Source of the DNA: Phanerochaete sordida | Lineage: Eukaryota > Basidiomycota > Agaricomycetes > Polyporales > Phanerochaetaceae | Assembly (NCBI GenBank): GCA_019973155.2 | Contig: BPQB01000001.1 | Location: forward strand, 992,001 to 1,056,000 | Length of the DNA stretch: 64,000 bases | Direction: 5' to 3' | Part shown: positions 10,447 through 21,540 of the stretch, piece after piece | Layout: every line of letters starts with the position of its first letter | How positions within the stretch are numbered: position 1 is the first letter of the stretch | Notes under the pieces: generated by a model | What the model was told of the DNA's origin: nothing | Database searches by the model: none | Seen by the model: only the letters and a program-made list of their open reading frames with translations | Translations under genes and position numbers: made by a program

Positions 10447-11240
10447 ATGTCGCTCCGGCAGTGTCTGCGCCGTACCGACAGTGCGTATATGCTCTCTTGG
10501 CCCCGCCGGCACGCCGCGCTGACCGCAAATTCCGCCGCGCGTAGGGATATGCCTCCCTCCGGGGGCTTCCAGCAGATACGATACAAGCGCAACCTTCCCT
10601 TCCGCGGCCCGAGCGGCGTGGTCATCCTCGCCGGCGTGACGGCCTTTTGCGGCTACGGATTCTACCGCATCGGCTTGGGCAACCTGGAAAAGAGGTGAGT
10701 GCGCGCAGCTGGCCTTGTCTTCTTGCGTAGGGAAGCGGGTGCGGGGTCAGGCGGACGTTAAACGTGGGCAGGACTGTGCCCGCACGCCGTGGAACGTGGC
10801 TTCTTTGGGGACCGTGGGTCGATCCGACGAGCAGATACGCTCTTATCACGACGCACCCCGAATTTAGCCATTTGGGGAGGGGTATTGGGAGAAAAGCATG
10901 CTCATTCGATGTTTGTGCACAGGGAGCTGCAGCGCGAGAAGGCCTGGTCGCGCATTCATCTGGTGCCGCTGCTGCTTGCGGAGGGCGACCGAGACGCGTA
11001 CCGGCGTCAGCACGCTGCGCTGGAGCGGGAGAAGGAGATTATGAAGGACGTTCCTGGTTGGGAGGTGCGTGCTCCTCTTGCTGGTGCTGCCGCTGCTGGC
11101 GCAGGCGGCACGGTGTGGACGCTGGCTGACTGGCATGCGGTCTCGCGCTCTCTCTCGCCGACCCTCGACGGCCACAGGCAGGGAAGGATGTGTACCACAA
11201 CCCGAGGTATCGACCTGCGGACAGCATTGTGGTGCTTTGA
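10447..11240 (+). CDS. NDUFA13: Mitochondrial complex I subunit NDUFA13 (GRIM-19 homologue)
   Basis: NDUFA13 is a single-span accessory subunit of the complex I membrane arm. The conserved body is MPPSGGFQQIRYKRNLPFRG, then a hydrophobic span (VVILAGVTAFCGYGFYRIG), ELQREKAWSRIHLVPLLLAE, and EREKEIMKDVPGWE, ending with KDVYHNPRYRPADSIVVL. A 14-nt first exon (10447-10460, ATGTCGCTCCGGCA) spliced over an 84-nt intron (10461-10544) restores the family N-terminus MSLRQDMPPSGGF. Reading straight through instead would insert 28 foreign residues. Further introns are 10695-10922 and 11065-11177. The stop is TGA 11238-11240. Total length is about 140 residues, close to the family norm. Confidence 0.93.
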
Positions 11241-12228
11241 TCACGCTTCTCTGTATGCTACGCGCTTCTCGAAACATTGCTCTCGAACACAATCATGCGA
11301 ACGATCTCCTCGGCGGTGCTCTGTCGCGCCTTTCGTGACTTTGCGCGTGACAAATCGAGCCTTGGACTTGAGCGCGAGCAGCAGAAGTGTCCCGCCCCAG
11401 CGGCTGTGCCGAGGCGTCTGCAGGTGATGCGCCCGCCGCCGGCCACTCCGATGCCGGCGCCTCCGGGGTCGATGCGTCGGGCCTCGGTTGCCTTTCTGGG
11501 GAGATATGCTTCGGCTGCTAGGCGCCCAGGGTTGGAATTCTTCGTCGGGGTCGTCGCGCAAGTTCGAACCTTGTCCGTGTTCTCGTCCTCTGCTCTGCAC
11601 GGCCTGTGAAAGCAGAAACAGGCAACATTCCGTGGGTTGCCCAGCCTCCAGCAGTCTTGCACGCTTTGGTGACACGTACGTGACAGGATTTCTGACCAGT
11701 TCTGTGCTGAGCAGTGAGTCAGCCTCTGCGGGACGCAGCTGGGACTGATTGTTGGCGGACCAGTTGGGTGACACACTGTGATACATCTGATACCGAGTCT
11801 GATCATGGGTCGTGGTAGGTTGTGCGTCCGAATCCGCGTCCGCGTCCGAGACCGAGACGACGAGGGCCAGGTGGTGGACCGTCCGGGGATTGTCGCCTAT
11901 CGCGGCGCTATCATTCTCTGCCGACGAAAGCAGGATCGAGTTTGGGCGGAACTGTGGCTATAATTGTCCGGTTTGGCCGAGTGTGTTTCTCACGGAATAG
12001 GCAGGTGTCGTCTGTCGAGAAGGTTGGGAGTCAGTTGAGCGTCGGGTGAGGTACCGAATGCCATCCGTTCCGTTCACCCTTCTGCGCCGAGCCCCTCCAA
12101 GATCCCCCTCCTGCCGCCCTCCGCCCTATAAAGCCTCCCAGCCTCTGATCTCCGCCCTGCTCTTGATCTCCCGCCCTCCCCGCCGCACCCAGGCCTATAC
12201 CCGCTTCCGTCCTCCGCAGCTCGCCCCC
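11241..12228. other. Intergenic region and promoter of the HMG-box gene
   Basis: Nearly 1 kb. Open frames exist on both strands between 11258 and 11806 (up to 182 codons on the minus strand), but they overlap each other, are rich in Cys, Arg and His and show no motif, so they were not called. The proximal part, about 12060-12220, is strongly C/T-rich and contains a TATA box. Confidence 0.45.
12127..12133 (+). promoter_or_regulatory. TATA box of the HMG-box gene
   Basis: A TATAAAG sits in a C/T-rich stretch 96 bases before the ATG at 12229. The spacing suits a start site about 30-60 bases downstream. This supports 12229 (MPVSPVFRHS) as the true start rather than the open frame that begins at 12046, upstream of this element. 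Confidence 0.55.
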
Positions 12229-14169
12229 ATGCCCGTCAGCCCCGTCTTCAGGCACTCCACCACTACCACCACCGACGACGGCGTCGCCATCGCCATCGCT
12301 GCCTCCGACATGTCCCTTGACGACCACTCGCCCTTTCTCTTTGACGACATGCACGCCTTCGACCCCACCCCGGACGCGAACGGCATGATCTTCCAGTTCG
12401 ACGACGCGTCCGCGTTCGACTCCAAGCAGCACCACGGCATGCCCTGGGAGCACGCGCACGACTATCCATTGTCCTCCCCGTCCTTCCTGCCCGGCTCGCC
12501 AGAGTCCACCTCCAGTCCGCTCGACCTGGGCGCTCCCTTGCAGCATCTGCCTCCGAGCGCCCACGGATTCAGCAGCTTCGCGGACGTATCTCAGCACGCC
12601 CAGCAGGACTTTAGCTACTCGCAATGGCTCCAGGAAGATCCCACCTGCCAGCCATCATCGTCCTCGCCGATCGACATCCCCCTCGCCCACTCACACTCAT
12701 CGACGTCATCCATCGCTGCCTTCAGCGACAATTCCTCCATCTTCCCCGACGTCAGTCCGTTCTCCCCCACCACCGCGTACGCCGCGCTGCAGCCCCTCCC
12801 CCGGTCCTTCTCCCCAGGCGAGGAGGACTACGCGAACCAGGCCTACCATGCACAGCCGGCACTCTCGACGTCGCCGTCCGAGCCTGCGCTCAGTCCACCG
12901 ACGTGGGCCTCGCAGCTCTGGACGCCGCCTCCTACCATGCAGCCCCTCCCTACCACGCCGAGCTCGGTCGCGTCGCAGACGCCTGATGACGAAGACGCCT
13001 TCGCGACGCAGCGACCGCGGATGGCGATGCGGAGGAGCTTTGCGCCCGTGTCTGAGCTCTTCCCGTCCTCAAGCGCGCCGTCCGTGTCGCACATGCGTCC
13101 GCCCATGTCGCGCTCGTACAGCCGCCGCGCCGAGTCCATCAGCGAGCACGATGACGCCACTGTTCGTCGGAAGAAGCGCAGCCTGGTCCCCGGCGACGAG
13201 GAACACCGGCCCACGGAGCGGACAGGCGAGGGCAAGAGTGGTGACGGTACGTGTTCCTCCCCGATTCCGCGTCAAATCATCGGCTGATTTCGCACTTGCG
13301 TGTCTCAGCTCCGGCCAAGTCGCTTCTGAGACCTCCGAAGCTCGCGCCGTCAGCGTGGCAGTTGTATTTCACCGACTGGATCCAGCGCCACCAGGCCACT
13401 AGCCCGAAGAAGTTGAACGTCGCGCAGGCCGCAAAGGAGGCCGGCCAAGAATACGCCCGACTGACAACTGACGAGAAGGAGGTCGGTATCGGCACGATAT
13501 CTCTATTGCTTTCGTCCCACTGATCTACGGTCTCTGTTCTAGCCCTACAAGCGCCGTTCCCAAGCGGCCAAGGAGGCGCGGGAGCGCGAGCACGCGGCCT
13601 ACATGCGAACGCTCACGCCGGACGATATCAAGCGCGAGAACGCGTTCCGGACAGCGCAGCGCAAGGCGGGCAAGTCTCGCAAGGGCAACATCAAGGACCC
13701 CAACGCCCCGAAGAAGCCGCTCAGCGCGTACTTCATGTTCCTGCAGCGCATCCGGTCGGACCCCGGGCTCGTCTATGAAGTCTTTGGCGACGAGACCGAG
13801 ACAACAAAGCAGAGCGTTCTCGCAGCCGCCAAGTGGCGTTCGATGACCGATGAGGAGCGCAAGGTACAGCCACCTGCAGCATCATGTTTTGTGCAACAAG
13901 CTAATACGTTTTGGACCTAGCCCTTCCTCGCTCAGGCCGAGCAGGAGAAGCTCGAGTACGAGGCTGCGCGCAAGATGTACGAAGATGGCACGACCGGCTC
14001 CCCGTCGAGTATCAACTTCAGCATCCTGCCCAACAACCCGATCAACTCCATCACTTTCCCTTCCTCGAGCTTCTTGCGCCCTGTGAAGCAGGAGGCAGCC
14101 AGCTCCGAAAGCGAAAGCGAAGAAGTGGACAGCGACTTGGCCCGCCGGCGAGCGCACTCTCACGCATAA
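12229..14169 (+). CDS. Transcription factor-like protein with two HMG boxes
   Basis: HMG boxes bend DNA, so this is probably a sequence-specific regulator or architectural factor in the nucleus. Four exons (introns 13247-13308, 13482-13542, 13864-13920) encode about 590 residues. The first ~330 residues are Ser, Pro, Asp and Gln-rich with several acidic-hydrophobic patches (for example SPFLFDDMHAFDP), as in activation domains. A basic stretch, VRRKKRSLVPGDEE, could be a nuclear signal. HMG box 1 begins PPKLAPSAWQLYFTDWIQRH and runs to EPYKRRSQAAKE. HMG box 2 begins DPNAPKKPLSAYFMFLQRIR and runs to KPFLAQAEQEKLEYE. The tail is acidic and Ser-rich and ends RRRAHSHA. No mating-type features are evident and neighbours give no hint of its pathway. 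Confidence 0.85.
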
Positions 14170-14529
14170 GCGTCGGGCCTCACCCAATTCGTCGCACGTC
14201 TTTGCTGTGTCTGTGTATGACTACTCCTTCGTGTTCGTCGATGCTTTTATGAAACAGATGATGCTTTTCCTCCCAGGACATACCCCCAGCTACCTCGCAT
14301 CGCCCAGTCTTTACTCCCTTGCATGTTTCTTCTCTTCAGCCGATAGGCGTCCCGTTATGACATGTCCTTCCGGACTTTGAAACATGTGTATCGCATATAC
14401 CACCGCTCCATCTCTCTGTATTGTTAGCCCTCCGGTTCTTGCCCTATATACGTTACGAGCTTCACGACCCTCTCTCCTTTCCTCTAGATACGTCTCCTCC
14501 CTTTATGCCACAGGTTCATGCGCGCTCTT
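14170..14529. other. Convergent intergenic region
   Basis: About 360 AT-richer bases between the ends of the HMG-box gene and the acetyltransferase gene. It holds both 3' UTRs; nothing else is seen. Confidence 0.5.
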
Positions 14530-15198
14530 TCAGTCGAGCTTGAGCCGGCAGACCATCAGCTGATGGGGAGCGCCATCCTCGTCGAACAGTTCGCCCTGTA
14601 GATATATATCGTTATTTAGATTTATGCCCCGCTGTGTACGCTTATACCATGTACATACCTCTGCTTCGTAGCCGAGCCTGGCCGTTTCAATGACTCCGTG
14701 GTCAACCATGCTAGACAGACCGCAGCGCGCGCAGCTCACCTGGCGTAAAACGGCCGGACGTACAGCTGCGAGTGACAGCGGATGACGGCCTCAGAAAGCC
14801 CGGCCGCGCGCGCGTCCTCGCGGATCCACGCCTTGTGCGCCTCGACGAGCACGCGCCCGAACTTGTGCTGGCGGTGCTCCTTGAGCACGACGAGCCGGCT
14901 CAGCTTGTAGTACCCGCCGTGCCGCGTCGCGCGGATCGTGCCCACGGGCGTGTGCGAGCCCGCGAGCCGCAGCAGGATGTGTGTCGCGCCCTCGTCGAGC
15001 CTGCAAAGCGCGTCAGCGTGCGGAGGCCAGTTGCGCAGGTGCGGGGGCGTACGCGTCGAACTCGTCCTCGAGCGCAAAGCCCTGCTCGTGGTGGAAGACC
15101 GCGACGCGCAGGTCGTAGCACTGCTGCAGCAGCTCGTCGCGCCCGGGCTCGCCGGGGCCGGGCACGACGATGATCTCGTGTGCGGGGATTTCTGACAT
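14530..15198 (-). CDS. GNAT-family N-acetyltransferase
   Basis: A small cytosolic-type enzyme expected to move an acetyl group from acetyl-CoA to an amine. The substrate cannot be read from the sequence. Spliced product is about 165 residues. Typical elements are the N-terminal strand and helix (CYDLRVAVFHHEQGF), VGTIRATRHGGYYKLSRLVV followed by the acetyl-CoA loop with RQHKFGRVLVEAHKAW (an R/Q-x-x-G-x-G/A-like loop), AVIRCHSQLYVRPFYARLGY and the closing strand HQLMVCRLKLD. Introns lie after EFDA, after YVRPFYA and after EAE. The stop is TCA at 14530-14532. The start MSEIPAHEI at 15198 is 360 bp from the PPR gene start, a divergent pair. Confidence 0.88.
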
Positions 15199-15558
15199 TT
15201 CCTGGAGTCGACCTGGGTGGGTGGTTCCTGGGATTACCTAGGAGTGCCTGAGCACTGCGGGCTTATATGCCGTGTCTGCAAAAAGTCGAGTCATTCTGGA
15301 TCGGCGTGCAATAAAAATGAATTTGCGGGCGGACGTACGTCTGGGAGGCGAGGCTGCAGCGGCAAAGCCGGATTCGGGAGACGCGGGAGTTGCCGACGGG
15401 CCTCTTGCGAGGCGGGCGCCTGCGCTTGAGTATTTCTTGTTGCTCCTGCGGCCAGCGTACGACTGTTGAATGCCGCCGCTGCAGGACCCTGCCTCGCTGT
15501 CTGCACATCGCAGTCTGACACAGGCGAGTTCCGCCACACCCTCGCCCGCCGTTTGCGC
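15199..15558. other. Divergent promoter (GNAT gene / PPR gene)
   Basis: Shared upstream region of 360 bases. The PPR reading frame is open through the last ~90 bases without an ATG, which is taken to be 5' UTR. Confidence 0.45.
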
Positions 15559-18500
15559 ATGCTCACCTCGCCGTCAGGCCCCTCGTCACACCTCATCCCG
15601 GCGGGTGCGGTAATGCTCGAGCCTTTCGCGGCCTCCGTCCTCACCTCTCTCCTCCACGTCCGGCCGCACATGCTGCCCGGCTCCGCGCCGCAAGCCACCC
15701 TGAGGACCATGCCACGCGCGCTCTCCGCCGACTTCTTCACTCCGCACCCGCGGCGAGCGAAAGGCAAGGAGCGGGCGTGTGCAGACGAGGCCTGTGCGGC
15801 GTGCGGGAGCGAAGCCGGTGCTGGCGAGGTCATGCTTGGTGGATTTGCGTCGTCGTTAGGTGCGTCTGCTTGCCGTCTGCTCGGTACGTTTTTCTTACGT
15901 CTGTGCCCAGGCTCTACGCGAACGGCCGGCTTGCGGTCTGGACTTCCGAGTCGCCCGCGAGCACGACGTCTGAGCAACCAGCGACCGCTCGGAGAGTCGC
16001 CTCGAGGAAGAGTGTCCACCATACATTCCTGGCACACGCGAAGCGGCATTGTACAACGACGGCATGCCTCCACACAGCCCAGACTATCCTCCGACACCCA
16101 AACCCGCATACTGTCTGCAGACGTTGCTGCTCGCCGTGACAACCTCCTCTCGGTTCTGTCCCACGATCCATGCAGCGTTGAAGACGCATGGGAAGACTAC
16201 CAACATCTGCGCTCCGCACAGGCTTTGGAAACGATAAGCCCGAGCCAGCTTGCGTTGATCGCGGACCGCTTCCTCAGCCATGCCGGGTCCTTTCGCTCGT
16301 CAGATACCCTGCGGGACAAGTGGGAGCTATGGGGCGCAAGAGTACAAAAGCTGCTGGTCGAGCTCGAGCCTCGAATACGAGCAGAAGAGGGTTCATACCA
16401 GCGAAGATGGTGGCAGACCTTGATGTCCCGTGCCGCCGCGCTGCGAGGAGACATAGACGCGGCTCTGGAAATGAGCCGACGCGCCACCGCAGACACTATC
16501 GAATTGCCCCTTCATCGACGCGTCGTCGCCATGTACCGCACACTCGTTCACGTGCTCCGAGAGTTTCGCGGCCCTGAGGAGGTGCTCAATGTTGTCCTGC
16601 ACGACTGGGACGTGATGCGCACCTACCTCGATACCCGCTCCGTCCTCGTGTCTCATCAAAAGACAGAACGACCCACCATCTACGGCGTTCAGCAGCTGCG
16701 CACGCGGACCTTTCAGTTCATCGCCGACCTCAAGTCGCCCGTGCAACTCCTAGCAACGGCGGAAAAGACACAGTCTTCTACATGGCGACTACGTGCCGCC
16801 GAGCTCCTCATTGACGTCCTTACCGGGAGGCAGATGCCTCATGACGCGCTCGCTGTGCTGCGGGAGATATACAGGCAAGGATTACATGTGCCAGGGTACC
16901 AACAGCTCAAGCTCGTCCAGGCGCTCGCCAAGGCTGACTCGTATGAGATCGCGAATCCTATGTTTGCGAATCTACGGAAGGCCCTGAAGGACCATCACGG
17001 CCAACTCGAGACCATGATAGCGGAAACCGGGCTATATCTATTCGCCATGCAGGGCAACGTCCGACAAACACAGTCGCACTTTCGGCAGGTCAGGAACGCA
17101 GGCGGCGACATGCAGAAAGCCGTCGCCCTACTGCTTCACGTTCATGCGGTCAAGGGCGACTCCACCGCTGCCGTCGCGGTTTTCGATCAGTACTGTACAG
17201 AAAACCCCAAACGCACAACGGAACAGATAAAACCCTCCATCGTCCACTACAGCTCTGTAATCCACGCGCACGCCCAGCGCGGCGACCGAGAAGGCATGAA
17301 CCTGTGGCTTCAAAAACTCGCAGCTGCTGGCCACACTCCGGACGCGTACGTCTACAACGTTATTCTGAAGGCGTTCGCGGAGAAAGGAGAGATCGCTTCG
17401 ATGGGGTCTGTCATCGAGCAGATGCGCGCCGCGGGCATTCAACCCAACGTCGTGGCTTACACCACTGCCCTCTCTGCGCTCGCGGACAGGCGAGATCCGG
17501 TCGCCGCAGAGGCACTGTTCAGGGAGGCCGTCAAGGACGGCATCGTCCCCGACCGAGCCATGCTCAACACCCTGATGAACGCGCACGTCCGCGCGGGGTC
17601 GTGGCGCGGTGTCATCAACGTGTTCGACTACATGATCAAGCAGTCTCGCGAGCGCAACGTCCCGGTGTCTATCGTGACGTACAACACGCTCCTCAAGGCG
17701 TTCGTCTCCATCGGCGCGCCCTTCAGCACCGTCTTTCGCCTCTTCCACCGACTGGAGGAGATGCAGCTGCGGCCTGACCAGTACACATTTGCCCTGGTGA
17801 CGCAGTCAGCGTGCGACGGCAACGTGATGGACGTCGCGGAGAAGCTGTACAGCGCCGTGAAGGAGATGGCCAGGAGTTGGGAGCACGGCGTCTCGCTGAC
17901 CGTCTATCTCGCAACAATCGTCATGGCCGGCCACCTCAAAGCGGGGAACAAGAAGCGTGCGAGGGGGATGTACAGGGAGATGATCGAACTCGGTATTCAG
18001 CCGTCGTCGGTCACCTTCTCCAACATCGTCAAGGCGTACAGCAACGAGAGCGGCGAGACCAACATCGAGATCGCGAAGCAGTTCATCCAGGAGCTCATGA
18101 TCGTCGATCCTGAAAACCACAACCAGGATTGGATGCAGAATGCTCGTGGTGCTGGCTCGGCATTGGAGGAAGTTTACGGACCGCTGCTCTGGGCCTACGC
18201 GAAAGCCAAGAAGCCTGGGGAGGTCGAAGCGCTCCTGCAGGAGCTTTTCGCCAAGGGCGGCGAGCCTTCGCTGTCGAATTTGACGGCACTGCTCGACGTC
18301 TACCGCCGGACAGACAACATCGAGGGTGTGCGGGAGGTTTGGCCCCAGATCCACAAGATGGCGCTGGAGCTCTCTGATCTCGGCGACCTGTTCCAGGACA
18401 AGAGCGCTCTGCCGTCCGAGAACACCACCCGCCCGGGCACGCGCCGCCAGGCGAACATTCTCGCCATGCCCCTGTCCATCTACATCGACGTGCTCTCCTC

Positions 18501-19188
18501 GCAGGGCTACCATGCGGAGGTCTCCAAGGTCTGGCAGGAGCTGCGTCTCGCCGGTTTCAGCTTCGACTCGCACAACTGGAACCACCTCATCGTCGCGCTC
18601 GTCCGCGCGGGCGAGGTCGCACGTGCGTTCGAGGTCATCGAGCGCGTCATCATCCCCTTCCGGCACGCCCTCGCGAGCATCGGCGTGAAGCAGCATCGCG
18701 CAGAGCCCTCGTCGCCGCTGCTCACGGACTACGAGCCCGACCCCGACGAGCTGAGCCGCCCGCCGACCCTGTGGCCGACAGGCGCGGAGCGGCGCGCCGC
18801 GCGGCAGCGGAAGGTGCGCCGGGAGCGCGTGCTCGTCGGCATCGTCGAGGAGAAGCCGCAAGACTTTGCGCACGCGCTGCACATCCTCCGCCAGGTCTCG
18901 CCGCAGTGGGACCAGTGGCGCCCGCACAGCACGGCGCTGCAGGCGCTCGCGGACGCATTGGAGCACCTCCAGCGTGGGAACCTTGTGCAGCCCGTGCGCC
19001 CGCCGGGCGCGACGTGGCGCCCGCCGCAGACGCTGCAGGACGTCGAGGAACGCGCGCGCAAGGCGCAGGAAACGCTGGACCAGATCTACGAGGAGTCTCC
19101 GAGTGCGCTAGAGTATGCTCACCGTTGGATCGACTGGCGTAAGAGCCACGGGGAAAAATTGAAGAAACTCGGGCTTTCAGGCCGGTAA
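15559..19188 (+). CDS. Large pentatricopeptide repeat (PPR) protein, probably mitochondrial
   Basis: PPR proteins bind organellar RNA and control its processing or translation. The product is about 1,200 residues. The start is the first in-frame ATG (MLTSPSGPSS); a second at 15613 (MLEPFAASVL) is possible. The N-terminus is Arg, Ser and Ala-rich and low in acidic residues, as in mitochondrial presequences. At least four clear PPR units lie around residues 550-860: for example DAYVYNVILKAFAEKGEIAS, NVVAYTTALSALADR, VSIVTYNTLLKAFVS and SSVTFSNIVKAYSN. Helical repeats continue to the C-terminus, which ends LKKLGLSGR. A 51-nt stretch (15860-15910) has intron ends but is in frame, so the exon may be spliced or retained. 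Which mitochondrial RNA it serves is unknown. Confidence 0.9.
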   Translation: MLTSPSGPSSHLIPAGAVMLEPFAASVLTSLLHVRPHMLPGSAPQATLRTMPRALSADFFTPHPRRAKGKERACADEACAACGSEAGAGEVMLGGFASSLGASACRLLGTFFLRLCPGSTRTAGLRSGLPSRPRARRLSNQRPLGESPRGRVSTIHSWHTRSGIVQRRHASTQPRLSSDTQTRILSADVAARRDNLLSVLSHDPCSVEDAWEDYQHLRSAQALETISPSQLALIADRFLSHAGSFRSSDTLRDKWELWGARVQKLLVELEPRIRAEEGSYQRRWWQTLMSRAAALRGDIDAALEMSRRATADTIELPLHRRVVAMYRTLVHVLREFRGPEEVLNVVLHDWDVMRTYLDTRSVLVSHQKTERPTIYGVQQLRTRTFQFIADLKSPVQLLATAEKTQSSTWRLRAAELLIDVLTGRQMPHDALAVLREIYRQGLHVPGYQQLKLVQALAKADSYEIANPMFANLRKALKDHHGQLETMIAETGLYLFAMQGNVRQTQSHFRQVRNAGGDMQKAVALLLHVHAVKGDSTAAVAVFDQYCTENPKRTTEQIKPSIVHYSSVIHAHAQRGDREGMNLWLQKLAAAGHTPDAYVYNVILKAFAEKGEIASMGSVIEQMRAAGIQPNVVAYTTALSALADRRDPVAAEALFREAVKDGIVPDRAMLNTLMNAHVRAGSWRGVINVFDYMIKQSRERNVPVSIVTYNTLLKAFVSIGAPFSTVFRLFHRLEEMQLRPDQYTFALVTQSACDGNVMDVAEKLYSAVKEMARSWEHGVSLTVYLATIVMAGHLKAGNKKRARGMYREMIELGIQPSSVTFSNIVKAYSNESGETNIEIAKQFIQELMIVDPENHNQDWMQNARGAGSALEEVYGPLLWAYAKAKKPGEVEALLQELFAKGGEPSLSNLTALLDVYRRTDNIEGVREVWPQIHKMALELSDLGDLFQDKSALPSENTTRPGTRRQANILAMPLSIYIDVLSSQGYHAEVSKVWQELRLAGFSFDSHNWNHLIVALVRAGEVARAFEVIERVIIPFRHALASIGVKQHRAEPSSPLLTDYEPDPDELSRPPTLWPTGAERRAARQRKVRRERVLVGIVEEKPQDFAHALHILRQVSPQWDQWRPHSTALQALADALEHLQRGNLVQPVRPPGATWRPPQTLQDVEERARKAQETLDQIYEESPSALEYAHRWIDWRKSHGEKLKKLGLSGR

Positions 19189-19353
19189 CATATCGCGCTG
19201 CGGCGTGCGCGTGCAGTGAGAGCAAAGAACATGCTTGATCATGACATCCAGACCGGAAAGCATAGCGACAACGACAGGCAAGCGGGGCAATAGTACAGGG
19301 GTGCATCCGAGGTACAGTCTACTTCTACACTTGGTGTACAGGTCTGCGCGCGG

Positions 19354-21540
19354 TCAGTCGTCAGACTCCTCGCCAGACTCGTCCGAGCCGTGGCCGTTGC
19401 GCGTGCGCTTCCGGCTCTTGGTGTTGTTCCGGTTGCGCTAGGGGGAGAAGGCGGGAAGTCAGCGGGGAAGAGCAGGTCGGGGAGGGGTACGAGCCGGACG
19501 CACCAGTGGCAGCTTCTGGCCTTGGTTGCCCAGCGCAATGGAAAGGGCGGTTGTATCTGGAGGATTGATCATGTCAACCTCTCCCGAGGTCGGGCGACGC
19601 GGGCGGCAGCTTACCTGGCACACCGGGGAACCGCTTCGCTGAATAAACTATGAACGGGTCCGTGAATGTCTGCGCGAGCACCGGCGAGACGTCGGTGTGC
19701 ACACGGTAGCCACCAGGTTCTGGAGCCGGCGGCCTGCAGAAGGCGCGCAATTATTCGTTGTCGTTACCGATCGTAGTTAGTGCAAAAGAAGCAGGGTATA
19801 GTCAGTGAACAAGCTCAATCAATGTCATGGTCCGGAGGACACTCACGCGCCCACGTTCATGAGCCTGAGGCGCAGGCGGAAGGTACCTATCAATCAAGCG
19901 CATGCCCCAGTCAGTCCGTGAAGACTCAGATTGCGTTTCAAATGGCGCGAAACGTCCGATAAGAGCGACTGCACACGTACCCTCGGTGCGAATAGAGAGG
20001 TCCTGGAAAAGGAAGAAGATCCCAGGCTTGCGATGCTCGTCCAGCAGGCGGCACGCGTTCGCCGACAGCGGGCCCACGAGCGTCCGGGTGTACGTGTGCC
20101 GCGGCAGCGGTGGGATCGTCGACGGCGGCGTCGGGTTCGGGTTCTGCGTGTAGTTGGGCGCGTGCGGGAAGGCCGCCTGTGCCTGTGCCTGGTGCTGCTG
20201 TTGCTGGTGCTGCTGCTGGGCATACGAGGCCGACGCGTACATGCCGGTGTCCACGGGCTGCGCAGGCGGGAGCGGCGGTGGCTGCGCGGGCTGGCTCGGC
20301 GAGCCCTGCGACGGCACGGGGCCCGGCACCGGCACGACGTGGTAGCGGGCGTTCGCGTACGGGTCAATCGGGCTCGTGGACCAGGGCTGGCTTTGGCTAG
20401 CGGGTGTCTGGACAGATGGCTCGCGCAGACTGGGATCGATGGCGGACGGCGGGTTGCCCTCTAGTGCAGAATAGCCATGCTGCTCCGGCGGCCATGCACG
20501 GTATGGATCTGTCTCGTCGCGCGAACCGCCCGCGACGTGCCAGCTCTCGGCAGCGTGGGTTGGACTCGTCGCCTCGAATGAAACTTCCGCATTCGTGGCG
20601 CTTGTTTGCGACTCGGTGCGCGCCAGGGTCTGAATAGAAGGGAGGGCCGGAGGACCGAAAGGCTGTGAGGGACGATCCAGCGTAGGAGAGGTAGAGTACG
20701 CCCAGCTTGAGGGATCTGTTGGCGGCGGCGCACCATATGGTGTCACGGGCGTGAAGCTACCGGCGGCGTCTGCAACGGTGTTCGGCTGAGGCGGGAAGGG
20801 GTAAGCGTGCTGGTAGCCCGGTGTTGTCGGGGTCATATAAGGGGTCATCCCTGTCGTCTGAATCCAAGTTAGTTTTCGAGATTTCTACCCAACGATATCA
20901 GGCGCACCGGAGGGTACTGCGAGGTGGAAGGTGTCGGTGGTACGGGGCTTTGGCTTTCCGTAGGCTGAGAGCCTGCCTGTGTACTAGTCGTGGCAGCAGC
21001 CGACGCAGCAGTGTTTCTCCGCTTCTTGTTGGGAGCACCATTGGGGACGTAACGGTCGGAGGAAGTTGGGTGCAGGACGAGGTTCATCTCCTTGTTACCG
21101 TCCACCGACCAAAGGTCGACAGTGACCAGGAAGAACGAGCAGTCGACCTCACTGCATGATGTCAGTGGCTGGACGAGAAGCATGGAGTCGAGATCTTACT
21201 CGACGTCCACAACCGAGTGATCTTCCCTCTGAACGTGCATCTTCGCAACTGCGGCAGGTGCAAGCGGTCGTCGATCCTAGAACGAGGATCAGCTGAGCTG
21301 GGCGCACTCCTGACCCTTGCCGAGGCACGCACCTTGTCGCCAAAGCCACACATCCGCGCCCGGATGGGGTTCTGCACCACCTCCAGAGAGTAGTACCTGG
21401 CACCGAACGTAAGGAACTCGTGAGGACGCTGGTCGCCTCCTTACGTACTTTCGACCGTAGGGCGACGGAGGACCCCACGAGCCCCAAATCTCCGGACCTG
21501 GGGGAGTCCCAGAGTTGTGCGGGTTCACCTTTTGAATCAT
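19354..21540 (-). CDS. velB: Velvet-domain regulator VelB
   Basis: VelB partners VeA/LaeA and VosA in the nucleus to couple development with secondary metabolism. The velvet fold appears in two parts. Part 1 holds YSLEVVQNPIRARMCGFGDK, KMHVQREDHSVVDVDEVDC and FFLVTVDLWSVDGNKEMNL. Part 2 holds YTRTLVGPLSANACRLLDEH, PGIFFLFQDLSIRTEGTFRL, LMNVG and VLAQTFTDPFIVYSAKRFPG. Between them are some 280 residues of low-complexity Pro, Gln, Ser and Thr, including a Gln/His tract. An insertion at this place is characteristic of VelB rather than VosA or VeA. The C-terminus is basic then acidic (KSRKRTRNGHGSDESGEESDD shortened here). Start MIQKVNPHN at 21540; stop TCA 19354-19356. About seven exons. Confidence 0.88.

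Noticed and set aside
11258..11806. 182-codon minus-strand frame and a 110-codon plus-strand frame between NDUFA13 and the HMG-box gene
   Set aside because: They overlap each other, are Cys/Arg-rich, and show neither motif nor coding bias. Could be reconsidered only with transcript data.
11950..11985. tRNA-like string TTTGGCCGAGTG
   Set aside because: It resembles a D-arm, but no matching acceptor stem, anticodon arm or TTC-arm is found around it.
17128..18966. Long minus-strand frames (206 and 386 codons) opposite the PPR gene
   Set aside because: The plus strand encodes clear PPR repeats over the same bases. The minus frames are by-products of codon bias.
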